Assembly (NCBI GenBank): GCA_051745635.1
Contig: JBNJEH010000001.1
Coordinates: 62,001-126,000 of the forward strand
DNA: 64,000 bases
DNA from: Brumimicrobium sp051745635
Lineage (GTDB): Bacteria > Bacteroidota > Bacteroidia > Flavobacteriales_D > Crocinitomicaceae
Direction: 5' to 3'
Shown here piece by piece: positions 15,631 through 24,614 of the stretch (positions within the stretch are counted from its first letter, which is position 1; each line of letters begins with the position of its first letter). The notes beneath the pieces are model-generated. The model ran no database searches. It saw only the letters and a list, made by a program, of their open reading frames with translations, and had not been told where the DNA came from. Made by a program: the position numbers and the translations under genes.

Positions 15631-17700
15631 TCAGTTTGCAATAATTTCAAATTCTGTGCGCCTGTTTTCCTGACGCCCCTCAGAAGTGTTATTACTTGCT
15701 ACGGGTTTCGAAGAACCGTAACCTTTAGCTGTCAGTCGGCTCGAATTAATGCCTTTTCCCTGGAGATAATTTACAACGGCTTCTGCACGGTTCTGAGATA
15801 GCTCCTTGTTCAAAGAAGCTGAACCCGTATTGTCGGTATGACCGGATATTTCTATTTTCAAAGCAGGTACATCCTCCAGTAGTTTCACAAGTCGGTCGAG
15901 TTCGGCATTTGATTCGCTTCTCAATTTCGCTTTGCCAACATCAAAGAAAATATTTCTCAATGCGATTTTACTTCCAACGGCAATATTTTTCAACTCGATG
16001 GTTTTGTTCACTAAATTATAGGCGCTGCCCTGGGGGATATCAAAATTTTCTGAATGGAATAAGTAACCGTCAGATTTTACCGCAATCCCGTAATTTTTAC
16101 CGGCTTCGAGTGATACGAGGAATTTACCCGAAGCACTGTTGGTAGATATTTCTTCAATAACGTTTCCGGTTTCGTTGTCGGTAATTTCTATTTGTCCCTC
16201 TACGGGCTTTCTGGAAATGGCATCGATCGTTTTTCCTTTAAATACAGTCAATGAAACTTTGTTTACACTAACGGTTTCCTCGATCTTTGGATCCTTGATC
16301 GGATGAGCAACAGAGGCCAGCAAGTAATCTTCCATGTCGACGATGGGTTGCTTTGGAGGTCCCCAAAATGTCACTTTATAAATGTCGAATCCACCTTTTC
16401 CGCCTTTTCGATTCGACGAAATATAAGCGTATTTTCCACTTGCCGTAGACGCAAAAAAGAAATCGTCATAAGGTGTGTTAATGGGATATCCCATATTTTC
16501 GGGACGAGACCAAACACCTTGATTTTTATGCGAAACAAAAATATCGTATCCGCCTAAAGATTCATGACCCTGGGATGCTAAATACATCGTTTCTCCGTCG
16601 ATGTGCATGTAGACCGGACCGTCATTAAATTTACTGTTGACCTGACTGATCATTGTCGCCGCACCGTAGTTCTTTTCCATTTTATTACGCATGCCCGAAT
16701 ACATGATATCCGTTCCGTTATTGCGACTTTCATTGCCACGCGAAAAGTAGATGTTATAGCCATCGTGGCCGTATGAGGCGTACATTTCTTTTGATTTTTT
16801 TGAGCTGATTTGCCGCGGCATGACTTCGGGATAACTCCACTGCGCACCATCCAGTACGGATTCGAAAATATCTTCCTGCCCGTCATTTTTCTTGTGCAAA
16901 AGCAATCGGGTACCGTCGTAAGACAGGTTGTTAACGACATCGTCATCGGGACTGTTTACACTTCCACGTATCGGTTTAATGCTGGACCACTCGCCATCTT
17001 CAATAAAAGCACTGTAGATGTCGTGATCGTACTCGTCAAACTCATTTGGATCATTGTCATTTGGCCGGTTGGAACTAAAAATAATTTCCGATCCGTCAGT
17101 AGTAATAGAAGGAGCAATATCGTCTTGTGCAGTGTTCAGGGGTTTGACATTATCCACCCAGCAACGTTCGGGATCAGATTTATATTTTTTAGCATTCTCA
17201 CATTCGCGCTCGCGCATCGTTACGAATTTACTGAAGTTATCCGCTTTCCGGTAGGCATCGGTAAATTTATCGTACGACTCAAGCGCTTTGTTAAACTCGC
17301 CCTTTAACTGGAGTGCATTTCCGTGGTAGTAGTAAAGGAAATCATCGCATTCCGGGTCGAGTTCGTGTGCTTTTTCCAAATAGGGGATGGCTTCATACGG
17401 CGAAGTAGAATAGAGGTAACATACACCGATACGAAAGTTGTTGAGTGCGTTGTCAGGGTTTAAGTCCTGCGCGATTTGAAATTGTTGCAGCGCTCTTTTG
17501 AACGCGTCATCCGGATCCTGTACTTGAAATATAGCAGCCGATCCCTTTTCAAAAAATTCTTCTCCTTTGTCGATGGCATCTTTCGCCGCTTTATAAGCAT
17601 CGATATCATCTCTGAAGTTCGAGCGTTTGAAGTCGATGTTTTGTCCATACACAAAACCTGCCAGGAGAAAACATGGAAATAATATATATTTAATCATCAT
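15631..17700 (-). CDS. PorE-like OmpA-family protein (TPR, beta-propeller, CRD, OmpA)
   Basis: A 689-residue exported protein. It has a signal peptide, TPR repeats (about 30-150), a WD40/PD40-like propeller (about 195-450, repeats such as GSEIIFSSNRPND and YAYISSNRKGGKGGFDIY), a carboxypeptidase-regulatory-like beta domain (about 485-560) and an OmpA domain (575-689) with the peptidoglycan motif GHTDNTG...NRAEAVVNYL. This order is that of PorE, the T9SS-associated peptidoglycan-binding protein. Bacteroidota carry several such paralogues, so PorE itself is not proven. It follows a TPR gene after 22 bp, a likely operon. Confidence 0.88.
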   Translation of the reverse strand: MMIKYILFPCFLLAGFVYGQNIDFKRSNFRDDIDAYKAAKDAIDKGEEFFEKGSAAIFQVQDPDDAFKRALQQFQIAQDLNPDNALNNFRIGVCYLYSTSPYEAIPYLEKAHELDPECDDFLYYYHGNALQLKGEFNKALESYDKFTDAYRKADNFSKFVTMRERECENAKKYKSDPERCWVDNVKPLNTAQDDIAPSITTDGSEIIFSSNRPNDNDPNEFDEYDHDIYSAFIEDGEWSSIKPIRGSVNSPDDDVVNNLSYDGTRLLLHKKNDGQEDIFESVLDGAQWSYPEVMPRQISSKKSKEMYASYGHDGYNIYFSRGNESRNNGTDIMYSGMRNKMEKNYGAATMISQVNSKFNDGPVYMHIDGETMYLASQGHESLGGYDIFVSHKNQGVWSRPENMGYPINTPYDDFFFASTASGKYAYISSNRKGGKGGFDIYKVTFWGPPKQPIVDMEDYLLASVAHPIKDPKIEETVSVNKVSLTVFKGKTIDAISRKPVEGQIEITDNETGNVIEEISTNSASGKFLVSLEAGKNYGIAVKSDGYLFHSENFDIPQGSAYNLVNKTIELKNIAVGSKIALRNIFFDVGKAKLRSESNAELDRLVKLLEDVPALKIEISGHTDNTGSASLNKELSQNRAEAVVNYLQGKGINSSRLTAKGYGSSKPVASNNTSEGRQENRRTEFEIIAN

Positions 17701-17722
17701 TATCGTTTTTACAAATTATTTA

Positions 17723-18823
17723 TTAATAACCACAGCTTTGTGAATAATAGCTGCTCGCGTTCTTTGCTCCCAATTCTTTTCCTTTTTGCCAGTCTTCGCA
17801 GGCGCCGTTCATGTCGCGGAGCATTTCTTTGATCATCCCGCGGTTGACGTATGCAGAGGCGTAATCAGGATCGATTTGAATTGCTTTATCTGCAGCTTTT
17901 TTAGCCGCTTTATATTCCTCCAGACGAAATTTGGCAGCAGCAATATTAGCATAAGCGGGCGCATAGTCTGACTTGATTTCCGTGCATTTTTCAAAATCGC
18001 TGATGGCTTCATCCAACCGATCGCGTTCCATTTGAGTCGCTCCCCGATTGTTGTAGGCCAGGTGGAAATTCTTATCAATTGAAATAGCTCTGTTAAAAGC
18101 TGCAATTGCACCGACGTAATCCTCCATTTTTAATTTAGTCGTTCCAATATTGTTTAAAACAAATGCTAAATCCGGATTCTTTTTGGAAGCTTCCTCGTAA
18201 TCGGATATGGCTTTTTTGTATTCCCCTTTCATGCGGTAACAGCTGCCCCGATCATTATAGGCGAATGCCAGATGACCATCCAATTCAATTGTTTTGGTAA
18301 ATGAAGCAATGGCTGCGTCGTAGTCTTTCTGCATGAATTGCAGCGTTCCAAAATTGTAATGCGCTTTGGGGTTTTTCGGTTTTAATTGAATTGATTTTTT
18401 ATAGTCCTTTTCCGCTTTGAGATAATCGCCCACACCTTGGTAAGCCCTAGCGCGCTGAAAATAGGCTTTGGAGTAATCATCATCTTTTTCTATGAGTTGA
18501 CTCAATGTTTTGGCAGCCGCTGCATAATAATTGGCTTCGTTTTCGGCGACTCCCTTATTGTAATAGGCAGCTGTAAAGTTGGGATCCGCGTCAATAGAGG
18601 ATTTAAACGAGCGAATCGCCTCATCGTACGCTTCCTGATTGAATAACTGGATTCCTTTATTGTACGCCTCCTGACTTTCGGCAATCGTTGCATTTTCTTC
18701 ATTCAATGCTGCAATAGAATCGCGATAAGCCTGTTCTTCTTCAGTCAATTCTTCTTGTGAATAGCCTATCGAAGAAACGAACGCACAGCTCATGAATAGC
18801 AGTAGTAATTTTTGTTTAATCAT
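17723..18823 (-). CDS. Periplasmic tetratricopeptide repeat protein
   Basis: A 366-residue protein with a signal peptide (MIKQKLLLLFMSCAFVSSIGYSQ) and about eight or nine consecutive 34-residue TPRs spanning most of the chain, each with the W/L-G-Y-A-F-A-P spacing (for example AYNDRGSCYRMKGEYKKAISDYEEA). TPR solenoids are protein-interaction scaffolds. It lies upstream of the PorE-like gene in one transcript, so it may assist the same envelope complex. The specific partner is unknown. Confidence 0.85.
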   Translation of the reverse strand: MIKQKLLLLFMSCAFVSSIGYSQEELTEEEQAYRDSIAALNEENATIAESQEAYNKGIQLFNQEAYDEAIRSFKSSIDADPNFTAAYYNKGVAENEANYYAAAAKTLSQLIEKDDDYSKAYFQRARAYQGVGDYLKAEKDYKKSIQLKPKNPKAHYNFGTLQFMQKDYDAAIASFTKTIELDGHLAFAYNDRGSCYRMKGEYKKAISDYEEASKKNPDLAFVLNNIGTTKLKMEDYVGAIAAFNRAISIDKNFHLAYNNRGATQMERDRLDEAISDFEKCTEIKSDYAPAYANIAAAKFRLEEYKAAKKAADKAIQIDPDYASAYVNRGMIKEMLRDMNGACEDWQKGKELGAKNASSYYSQSCGY

Positions 18824-18992
18824 AGTTTTTTTATTTGTAGTCCCCTAAAAATAGGCCAAATTATTGAAATAGAAGTATAGAAGTTTTCCACAACTATTGA
18901 AATTTCGCAGTTCGTTTGTGAACAGTTGAGGATTCAAGTGTGCAAAAACTTTGAAAATCTTGTTACTTTAGCGTGATAAAAAATACAGCAAA

Positions 18993-20204
18993 ATGAGTAA
19001 AGAAGTATATATTGTTGACGGTGTGCGCACCCCAGTCGGGAATTTCAGAGGATCGCTTTCGACGATTCGTCCCGATGATATGGGTGCATTGGTGATGAAA
19101 TCGGTAGTGGAAAGAAATAAGCACTTGGATCCTTCGGCGATCGAGGATGTGATCTTTGGTTGCGCCAATCAGGCAGGCGAAGATAACCGCAATGTAGCGC
19201 GGATGTCTTTACTGCTGGCGGGATTACCTCATACGATAGGCGGAGAGACGGTCAATCGGTTGTGTTCTTCCGGGATGGCATCGACGATCAATGCAGCTCG
19301 TGCCATCAAAGATGGAGCTGGAGATGTTTACCTTTCGGGGGGTGTTGAGAATATGACGCGAGGACCCTGGGTGATGTCAAAGTCGGCAGCGCCTTTTGGG
19401 AATGACGCAAAACTATACGATTCGTCATTTGGTTGGCGTTTTATCAATCCGCAGATGGATAAGGTTTATGGCACCGAAGGTATGGGACAAACGGCTGAAA
19501 ACCTCGTGGACAAATACGGTATTTCGCGGGAAGATCAGGATAAATTTGCTGCCTGGTCGCAGGAAAAAGCCGCGAAAGCCTTAAAAAACGGACGCTTGGC
19601 GGAAGAAACAATTCCCGTGGAAATCCCCCGACGCAAAAAGGATCCAATCATTTTTGATCAGGATGAATTTCCCAGACCTGGAACGACACTGGAGGCGCTC
19701 AGTAAATTGAGGCCTGCATTTCGGAAAGAAGGAGGTTCGGTAACTGCAGGGAATGCTTCTGGTTTGAACGATGGTGCAGGTGCTTTATTGGTGGCGAGTG
19801 AACAAGGTGTAAAAGATCATCAATTGAAGCCGATGGTGCGTATTGTTGGAGCTGCAGCGGCTGGTGTTGAACCGCGTATTATGGGCATCGGCCCCGTTCA
19901 TGCGACGAATAAATTATTCAAAAGAACGGGATTAACGATGGATGATATGGATATCATCGAATTGAATGAAGCATTTGCTGCACAGTCGTTGGCTTGCACC
20001 AGAGAGTGGGGGCTCGACGACAAAGACCCGCGCTTAAACCCGAATGGCGGAGCGATTGCCCTGGGACATCCACTGGGCATGACGGGAGCCAGAATCCTTC
20101 AGTCAGCAGCGATTGAACTGCAGAAAACACAGAAAAAATATGCCCTCGTTACACTTTGCATTGGAGTAGGACAGGGGTATGCCACTATTTTGGAACGCGT
20201 ATAA
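18993..20204 (+). CDS. Thiolase, 3-oxoadipyl-CoA (PaaJ/PcaF-like)
   Basis: A 403-residue thiolase with nucleophile C91 (NRLCSSGM), H359 (GHPLG) and acid/base C389 (LCIGVGQG). These cleave 3-oxoacyl-CoA with coenzyme A. Several stretches, CANQAGEDNRNVARM, WRFINP and AAGVEPRIMGIGPV, are closer to PaaJ/PcaF 3-oxoadipyl-CoA thiolases than to general FadA as I remember them. No phenylacetate or protocatechuate genes are adjacent, so fatty-acid beta-oxidation remains an alternative. It is monocistronic with a strong terminator. Confidence 0.85.
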   Translation: MSKEVYIVDGVRTPVGNFRGSLSTIRPDDMGALVMKSVVERNKHLDPSAIEDVIFGCANQAGEDNRNVARMSLLLAGLPHTIGGETVNRLCSSGMASTINAARAIKDGAGDVYLSGGVENMTRGPWVMSKSAAPFGNDAKLYDSSFGWRFINPQMDKVYGTEGMGQTAENLVDKYGISREDQDKFAAWSQEKAAKALKNGRLAEETIPVEIPRRKKDPIIFDQDEFPRPGTTLEALSKLRPAFRKEGGSVTAGNASGLNDGAGALLVASEQGVKDHQLKPMVRIVGAAAAGVEPRIMGIGPVHATNKLFKRTGLTMDDMDIIELNEAFAAQSLACTREWGLDDKDPRLNPNGGAIALGHPLGMTGARILQSAAIELQKTQKKYALVTLCIGVGQGYATILERV

Positions 20205-20228
20205 AAGAAGGGATAATTGAACTTAAAA

Positions 20229-20251
20229 AGGCTGCTTCGGCAGTCTTTTTT
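20229..20251 (+). terminator. Terminator after the thiolase gene
   Basis: The 7-bp stem AGGCTGC / GCAGTCT with a TTCG tetraloop is followed by six T. Confidence 0.9.
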
Positions 20252-20362
20252 GTTGTTTGCCATTTGGTTTATAGTGTGCTAATCGGGTGTATGACTTGCC
20301 TTATCCAGTGCGTCTTGCAGTAAAAAGTCATAGCGAACAAATATGCAGTATATTTTAGTATA

Positions 20363-20548
20363 GGATTACCAATGTAAGTCGTAAAACAATAAATAATCAG
20401 ATGTTAGACAATTAGACAATAGATGTTAGACAGTTGATATTAAGAAATCTAACATCTAACATCTCCAAGTCTAACATCTTTTATAAATCCAGGCATCCAA
20501 TAAGAAAGAATGTTTTAAATTAAAATTTACGACCTATCTTGGTAATCC
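20363..20548 (+). mobile_element. 186-bp inverted-repeat (MITE-like) element
   Basis: The ends are 23-bp imperfect inverted repeats (20363-20385 and 20526-20548) of the form GGATTACCAA-N5-GTCGTAAA. Inside are two AGATGTTAGAC units (20399-20409, 20421-20431) and three TCTAACATCT units in opposite orientation, able to fold into a cruciform. There is no open reading frame. No obvious target-site duplication is visible, so transposition is inferred. This is the main content of the 457-bp gap after the thiolase gene. Confidence 0.6.
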
Positions 20549-20587
20549 ATTTTTATTAATACCATACGGTATAATAACCCTTATTTC

Positions 20588-20652
20588 TACCAAAATAAAG
20601 ACATTTTAGGAATAAAATCCAAAATTATATAGACTTTTTAGGAATAGAATAC
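20588..20652 (+). repeat. Direct repeat downstream of the DUF4143 ATPase gene
   Basis: This 65-bp sequence aligns without gaps to 21792-21856, with 54 matches by my count. Each copy contains GACWTTTTAGGAAT twice with a 32-bp period. It ends 9 bp from the ATPase stop codon. Confidence 0.8.
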
Positions 20653-20661
20653 AATAATCTA

Positions 20662-21783
20662 TTATGTCAGCCATTCATGATAATTTTCCGAATGAATTAT
20701 TTTTACTGTACTATTCGGGTAGGTATTGGTAAAGGTTTTGGTGATTTTATGCCTTTTGCTACTGTTCCATTTCATTTCAAAAGCTGATAATTTTCCATCT
20801 CCTTCTTCAATGTAATCAATTTCTTGTTGATTTTTTGTGCGCCAAAAATAAGAGTTGACATAATTTTTATGATAATGGTTAAGTTTCATTCTTTCTGCTA
20901 TTAAGAAGTTTTCCCACAGTGCACCTTTATCTTCTCTGACATCAAAATAAGCATAATTGGAAATTACTGCGTTTCGTATGCCGTTGTCATAGAAAAACAC
21001 CTTCTTTGATTTTTTTAATTCGCTACGATGATTTCTACTGAACGAATTTAATCGAAAAACGACAAATGATTTTTCCAGGAGATCAATATAAACTTCAACT
21101 GTTTTATTATCCAGTCCAATTAACTTCCCGATTTCATTGTATGAAACTTCACTACCTATTTGATAAGCTAATGCCTGCAACAATTTTACAAGTTTGTCAG
21201 GTTTCTTGATGTTTTCTAACATTAGAATATCTCTGAACAAATAGCTGTCAGCCAATAATTTTAAAATGTCTTTTTCGTCGTGTTCACTATTAATAACTTC
21301 TGGATACATACCATAAACCAGTCGATGTTTAAGCAAACGTGTTTCTTGTATTAATCCGTGGTGATGAATCATTTCTTCAAAGGAAAAGGGGAGCAAACGG
21401 TATTCAAACTTTCTGCCGGTTAATGGTTCGCTTGTTTGATTGCCCAATTCGAAGGATGAAGAACCAGTTGCAATGACTTGTAAATCGTCATAATTATCTA
21501 CTAGAAGCTTCAAAGCAGTTCCGATATTCTCAATATTTTGAGCTTCGTCGATAACGACATATTTAAAATTACCAATAAATGCTTTTAATGCTGTGGATGT
21601 TGGGTTTTCAAAAGCGCGTTGAATATCATATTCATCACCACTCAGCCAAATATGATGATCAACGTTTTTAACAATATGTTTTAAAAGAGTAGTTTTACCA
21701 GTTTGTCTCGGTCCCAATAAAATAATAACCTTGTTTTTATTAAAACTCTCCTTGATCTGCTTTTCAATCTGGCGCTGAATCAT
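20662..21783 (-). CDS. AAA (AAA_14) ATPase with DUF4143 domain
   Basis: 373 residues from the ATG at 21783. The N-terminal domain has Walker A GPRQTGKTT (24-32) and Walker B VVIDEAQN (near residue 90). The C-terminal DUF4143 part ends in a PD-(D/E)xK-like pattern: GALWENFLIAE, then WRTKNQQEIDYIEE, then FEMKW. The family is abundant and patchily distributed; its function is unknown, with nuclease or stress-related roles suggested. The open frame extends 28 codons upstream, but that stretch translates the repeat block and its promoter boxes, so the later ATG is preferred. It is AT-richer than its neighbours and bracketed by 65-bp direct repeats, suggesting transfer. Confidence 0.85.
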   Translation of the reverse strand: MIQRQIEKQIKESFNKNKVIILLGPRQTGKTTLLKHIVKNVDHHIWLSGDEYDIQRAFENPTSTALKAFIGNFKYVVIDEAQNIENIGTALKLLVDNYDDLQVIATGSSSFELGNQTSEPLTGRKFEYRLLPFSFEEMIHHHGLIQETRLLKHRLVYGMYPEVINSEHDEKDILKLLADSYLFRDILMLENIKKPDKLVKLLQALAYQIGSEVSYNEIGKLIGLDNKTVEVYIDLLEKSFVVFRLNSFSRNHRSELKKSKKVFFYDNGIRNAVISNYAYFDVREDKGALWENFLIAERMKLNHYHKNYVNSYFWRTKNQQEIDYIEEGDGKLSAFEMKWNSSKRHKITKTFTNTYPNSTVKIIHSENYHEWLT

Positions 21784-21791
21784 TGCTTTTT

Positions 21792-21856
21792 TACCAAAAA
21801 TAAGACTTTTTAGGAATGTAATACAAAAATATCTAAACTTTTTAGGAATAGAATCG
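21792..21856 (+). repeat. Direct repeat upstream of the DUF4143 ATPase gene, with two -7 boxes
   Basis: This is the partner of 20588-20652, 8 bp from the ATPase ATG. On the minus strand it holds two TATTTTTG boxes (21795-21802 and 21824-21831), each preceded by ATTCCTAAAAAG, so it may be a paired promoter/operator. The repeated unit has a 32-bp period, about three helical turns. Confidence 0.75.
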
Positions 21857-21918
21857 AAAAAAGTCATTTTTTAATGACGGCGAATGAGCGGGGATTCTTA
21901 CTTTGGCAAAATAAATGA

Positions 21919-23724
21919 CTACCTCAACTCAAAAACCTCCAATCTGTTGTTACTCATGGTAAAAGACCGCTGTCGTGGATTCCACAGGTATATTTTCAGG
22001 GCATGGATATCGTTTTTCCCGAATGAAATGGGATGATTCATCTCAAAATCAAACACGAGGTTTCGCGCGCCGAAATACCATCTTAACGGGAAGTAGGAGT
22101 AAGACACTTGTTCTCCTTTTTCGTTACTACCCGCAAAAATGATGGAAATATTGTTGTAAATACTGTCAATTTCTATTTCTCCTTTTAAATTGAAAAGGTA
22201 GCTGTCAGCGCTTAAAGAGTCATTGGGTTCAAACGAAATAATCTCGCTAAACTCATTGGCATGCCATGGAAAAGAGAACGTTTTTTCAAATATTTTTTTA
22301 CGTTTCAACGCTTCTTTTTGAAGCAAGCTGTAGTTTTTGGTGAGCGAATCTTTAAATACTGCTTCAAATTCGGTGTGAATTTCGGGGTTGTAAAATGGTT
22401 TTCTCGTCACTACTACGTCGTGAACAGGACTCGGTTCTCTTTGGTTGAAAACAACTATTTTACTATCCTGCGATCGCTCATAATACGCCCAGGCCAAATG
22501 TTGTGTAGGGTATATTTGGACGGAACCGGAATCCGCTGCATGACTTCTTATTTCGCTATAAAAATCCGGGCGCAACAGTTGATCCGGCGTGACGACCGTT
22601 TGGGAAATGTTGATGACGTACAATAACGTGATCGGAAAAAACAAAAAGGGGATTCCGCTATATTTCCACTTGATTTTGTCGATGGCATAAATGGCAGCAA
22701 TGAGAAAGAGTAAAACAAAGTAAATCCCGGCGCGGTCTTCGGGGTAATTCACAGCTAAAAACGTGGCCAAACTCCAGGTCATGATTATGTTACCGACGAG
22801 AAAAAACAGGACGATCGTAAAATAGTTATGGAGAAAATCCCGCCATTTTAATTCAAAATAGCGAACAGCTGCTTCGGTGACCATGACCAGTAAAGCTATG
22901 ATTACACCCCATTTTACGAATGCATTCGCTGTGAAAAGTACTAATTGAGAAAGTGACGCTCCCGTAACTTCCCAAAGACCGTCCAGACTTCCGTAATAAA
23001 GTGCGCCGCTGTTTTTGAGTTTTAGTCCAAAATCAATCAGTGGAACGGTCAATACTCCAACAAGTAATAAACTCCCGACCTGAAAAACGGCATTTTTTAA
23101 AGTAGTCGTAGACCTGTCAATGATGATAAATGCAATTACTGCTACCACCAGGAGTACAAAAGAATTGATAAAGATGAGGTTGGAAAATACACTGAACCAG
23201 CCAGCGAGGAGACAAAAGAATAACACGCGCGTTTTCTGTGTCTTTAACCAGTGGATGAGCAGTGCAATAGACAGTGTGAAAAACGCCATCCCCAGACCAT
23301 ACCCTCTGGTCATGGCAAAGTACTCCAGCACAAACGGAATGGTGTTTAACGCCACCAATGCCACGAAGTAATTAAAGCGGTGATTTAATCCTTTAAGGAT
23401 ATTGACGATGCTCCAGAAATAAATAAAAAAAGCGAAGACATTGGGCAGCCGTAAAAAGAAGAAATTTTCTCCAAACAGCAAGTACATGATGCGCGACAGA
23501 TAGGAGTTCAATAAGTGATTGTTGGCATCTAATACGGCGGTATCACTCCAGATATCCCCTGTTTCGATATAGTGGAAAAAGGTGGCTACTTCATCGTGCA
23601 GTGGCGGAACGTAAATCGCTCTGAGTATTAAATAGAAAAACAAAAGGCAAAATAAAGCCCATTCAAAAATGTGCGCCGCAGCAATTCGGGGTATAAATTG
23701 AACTTTTGTTGTATCCAGTGCCAT
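21919..23724 (-). CDS. Polytopic membrane protein, GT-C glycosyltransferase-like
   Basis: A 601-residue protein with about ten transmembrane helices followed by a soluble C-terminal domain of about 200 residues. The first extracytoplasmic loop carries PPLHDEVATFFHY and a following NNHLLNSYLSRIMYLLFGE, which resembles the acidic catalytic loop of GT-C enzymes (ArnT, PMT, GT39/GT83) using lipid-linked sugars. Substrate and acceptor are unknown. The -7 box TATATTTG (23729-23736) ends only 4 bp before the ATG, pointing to a leaderless mRNA. Confidence 0.7.
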   Translation of the reverse strand: MALDTTKVQFIPRIAAAHIFEWALFCLLFFYLILRAIYVPPLHDEVATFFHYIETGDIWSDTAVLDANNHLLNSYLSRIMYLLFGENFFFLRLPNVFAFFIYFWSIVNILKGLNHRFNYFVALVALNTIPFVLEYFAMTRGYGLGMAFFTLSIALLIHWLKTQKTRVLFFCLLAGWFSVFSNLIFINSFVLLVVAVIAFIIIDRSTTTLKNAVFQVGSLLLVGVLTVPLIDFGLKLKNSGALYYGSLDGLWEVTGASLSQLVLFTANAFVKWGVIIALLVMVTEAAVRYFELKWRDFLHNYFTIVLFFLVGNIIMTWSLATFLAVNYPEDRAGIYFVLLFLIAAIYAIDKIKWKYSGIPFLFFPITLLYVINISQTVVTPDQLLRPDFYSEIRSHAADSGSVQIYPTQHLAWAYYERSQDSKIVVFNQREPSPVHDVVVTRKPFYNPEIHTEFEAVFKDSLTKNYSLLQKEALKRKKIFEKTFSFPWHANEFSEIISFEPNDSLSADSYLFNLKGEIEIDSIYNNISIIFAGSNEKGEQVSYSYFPLRWYFGARNLVFDFEMNHPISFGKNDIHALKIYLWNPRQRSFTMSNNRLEVFELR

Positions 23725-23728
23725 GATG

Positions 23729-23736
23729 CAAATATA
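23729..23736 (-). promoter_or_regulatory. -7 box TATATTTG abutting the GT-C gene start
   Basis: This exact consensus match lies on the minus strand, 4 bp upstream of the start codon, so transcription would begin at or beside the ATG. Confidence 0.5.
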
Positions 23737-23878
23737 TCTAAGTGATTTTTATGGAGTCATTTTATCAAACATTTTTACGCATAAAACGAGGAGAAATCTC
23801 ATAGTTTAATTATTATACTTCGAATTATCACTGGTAAAATTCCGCCGAATCATATTCAAAAAAAATATTTTCCATTTT

Positions 23879-23904
23879 CCAACCTTTTTGTATTAACTTT
23901 CATC
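23879..23904 (+). promoter_or_regulatory. ECF-type promoter of the sigma/anti-sigma operon
   Basis: CCAACC (23879-23884) and TTCATC (23899-23904) are separated by 14 bp. The same two boxes with the same spacing precede the lipoprotein gene at 26944. The operon encodes an ECF sigma factor, so these are read as its -35 and -10 elements and imply autoregulation. The boxes do not match the housekeeping TTG/TAnnTTTG consensus. Confidence 0.65.
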
Positions 23905-23930
23905 TATAGTATGAAGAAGTATAAGAAATT

Positions 23931-24614
23931 ATGAAAAAATTAATTTATCGGAGCTTTATTTTAATGGGTTTACTCTTGATGGTAAGCTGCAACAAGTCAG
24001 AATGGAAAGAACCAACGGAAGTATCATTCATGGTCGACATTAACAAAGAGTCAACTATGGATGGAGACTTGTCTTTTACAGGTGGCCAGGTCCTTTTAAG
24101 AGAGATTATATTTGATGGTAATCGCATTCAGGGAGAGGATGTCTATTTTGAAAAGGAGCATGAAGGAGGTCTTATTGTGAGTTTATCATCATCTGCAAAC
24201 AGCCAACTTGTTTATGAAATCCCGCAAGGTACATATACGTCTATTCGGATTGATTTGGAGGCGGAAAAATCGGATAGTGATCTAATCACGGTTGAAGGGA
24301 ATTACGTAAATAGTAGTGGCAATCAACTTCCAGTAATTATTGAGCTTCCAGCAATTGAATTTTACGATAAAATTGCCAAAAACAGCAACGGAGAAACCGA
24401 AATTGATTTGGTTGCCGGTCAACCTGCAAAAGCAACTATAGAGTTGGATCCTGTTTTTTGGTTTGAAAACATATCGGTGAACCAGTTAGAAAATGCGCAA
24501 ACCACCATTATTTCTGGAACAGAGTCTATCAAAATTAATGGGTCGGTAAACGAAAACTTATTAGACCTTATCAATGAACGAGTGGGAAAAGGGGTTGAAA
24601 TTATTATTGATTAA
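23931..24614 (+). CDS. Lipoprotein heading the ECF sigma operon (DUF4382-like)
   Basis: A 227-residue lipoprotein with lipobox LMVSC (acylated cysteine near residue 20). The mature part is beta-rich, with VSFMVDINKES and IPQGTYTSIRIDLEAEK, resembling DUF4382-type Bacteroidota lipoproteins; I am not certain of the family. It is the first gene after the ECF-type promoter and its stop codon touches the TTG start of the sigma gene. Location is probably the outer leaflet of the inner membrane or the outer membrane. It may be an output of, or a ligand for, the sigma system. Confidence 0.75.
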   Translation: MKKLIYRSFILMGLLLMVSCNKSEWKEPTEVSFMVDINKESTMDGDLSFTGGQVLLREIIFDGNRIQGEDVYFEKEHEGGLIVSLSSSANSQLVYEIPQGTYTSIRIDLEAEKSDSDLITVEGNYVNSSGNQLPVIIELPAIEFYDKIAKNSNGETEIDLVAGQPAKATIELDPVFWFENISVNQLENAQTTIISGTESIKINGSVNENLLDLINERVGKGVEIIID

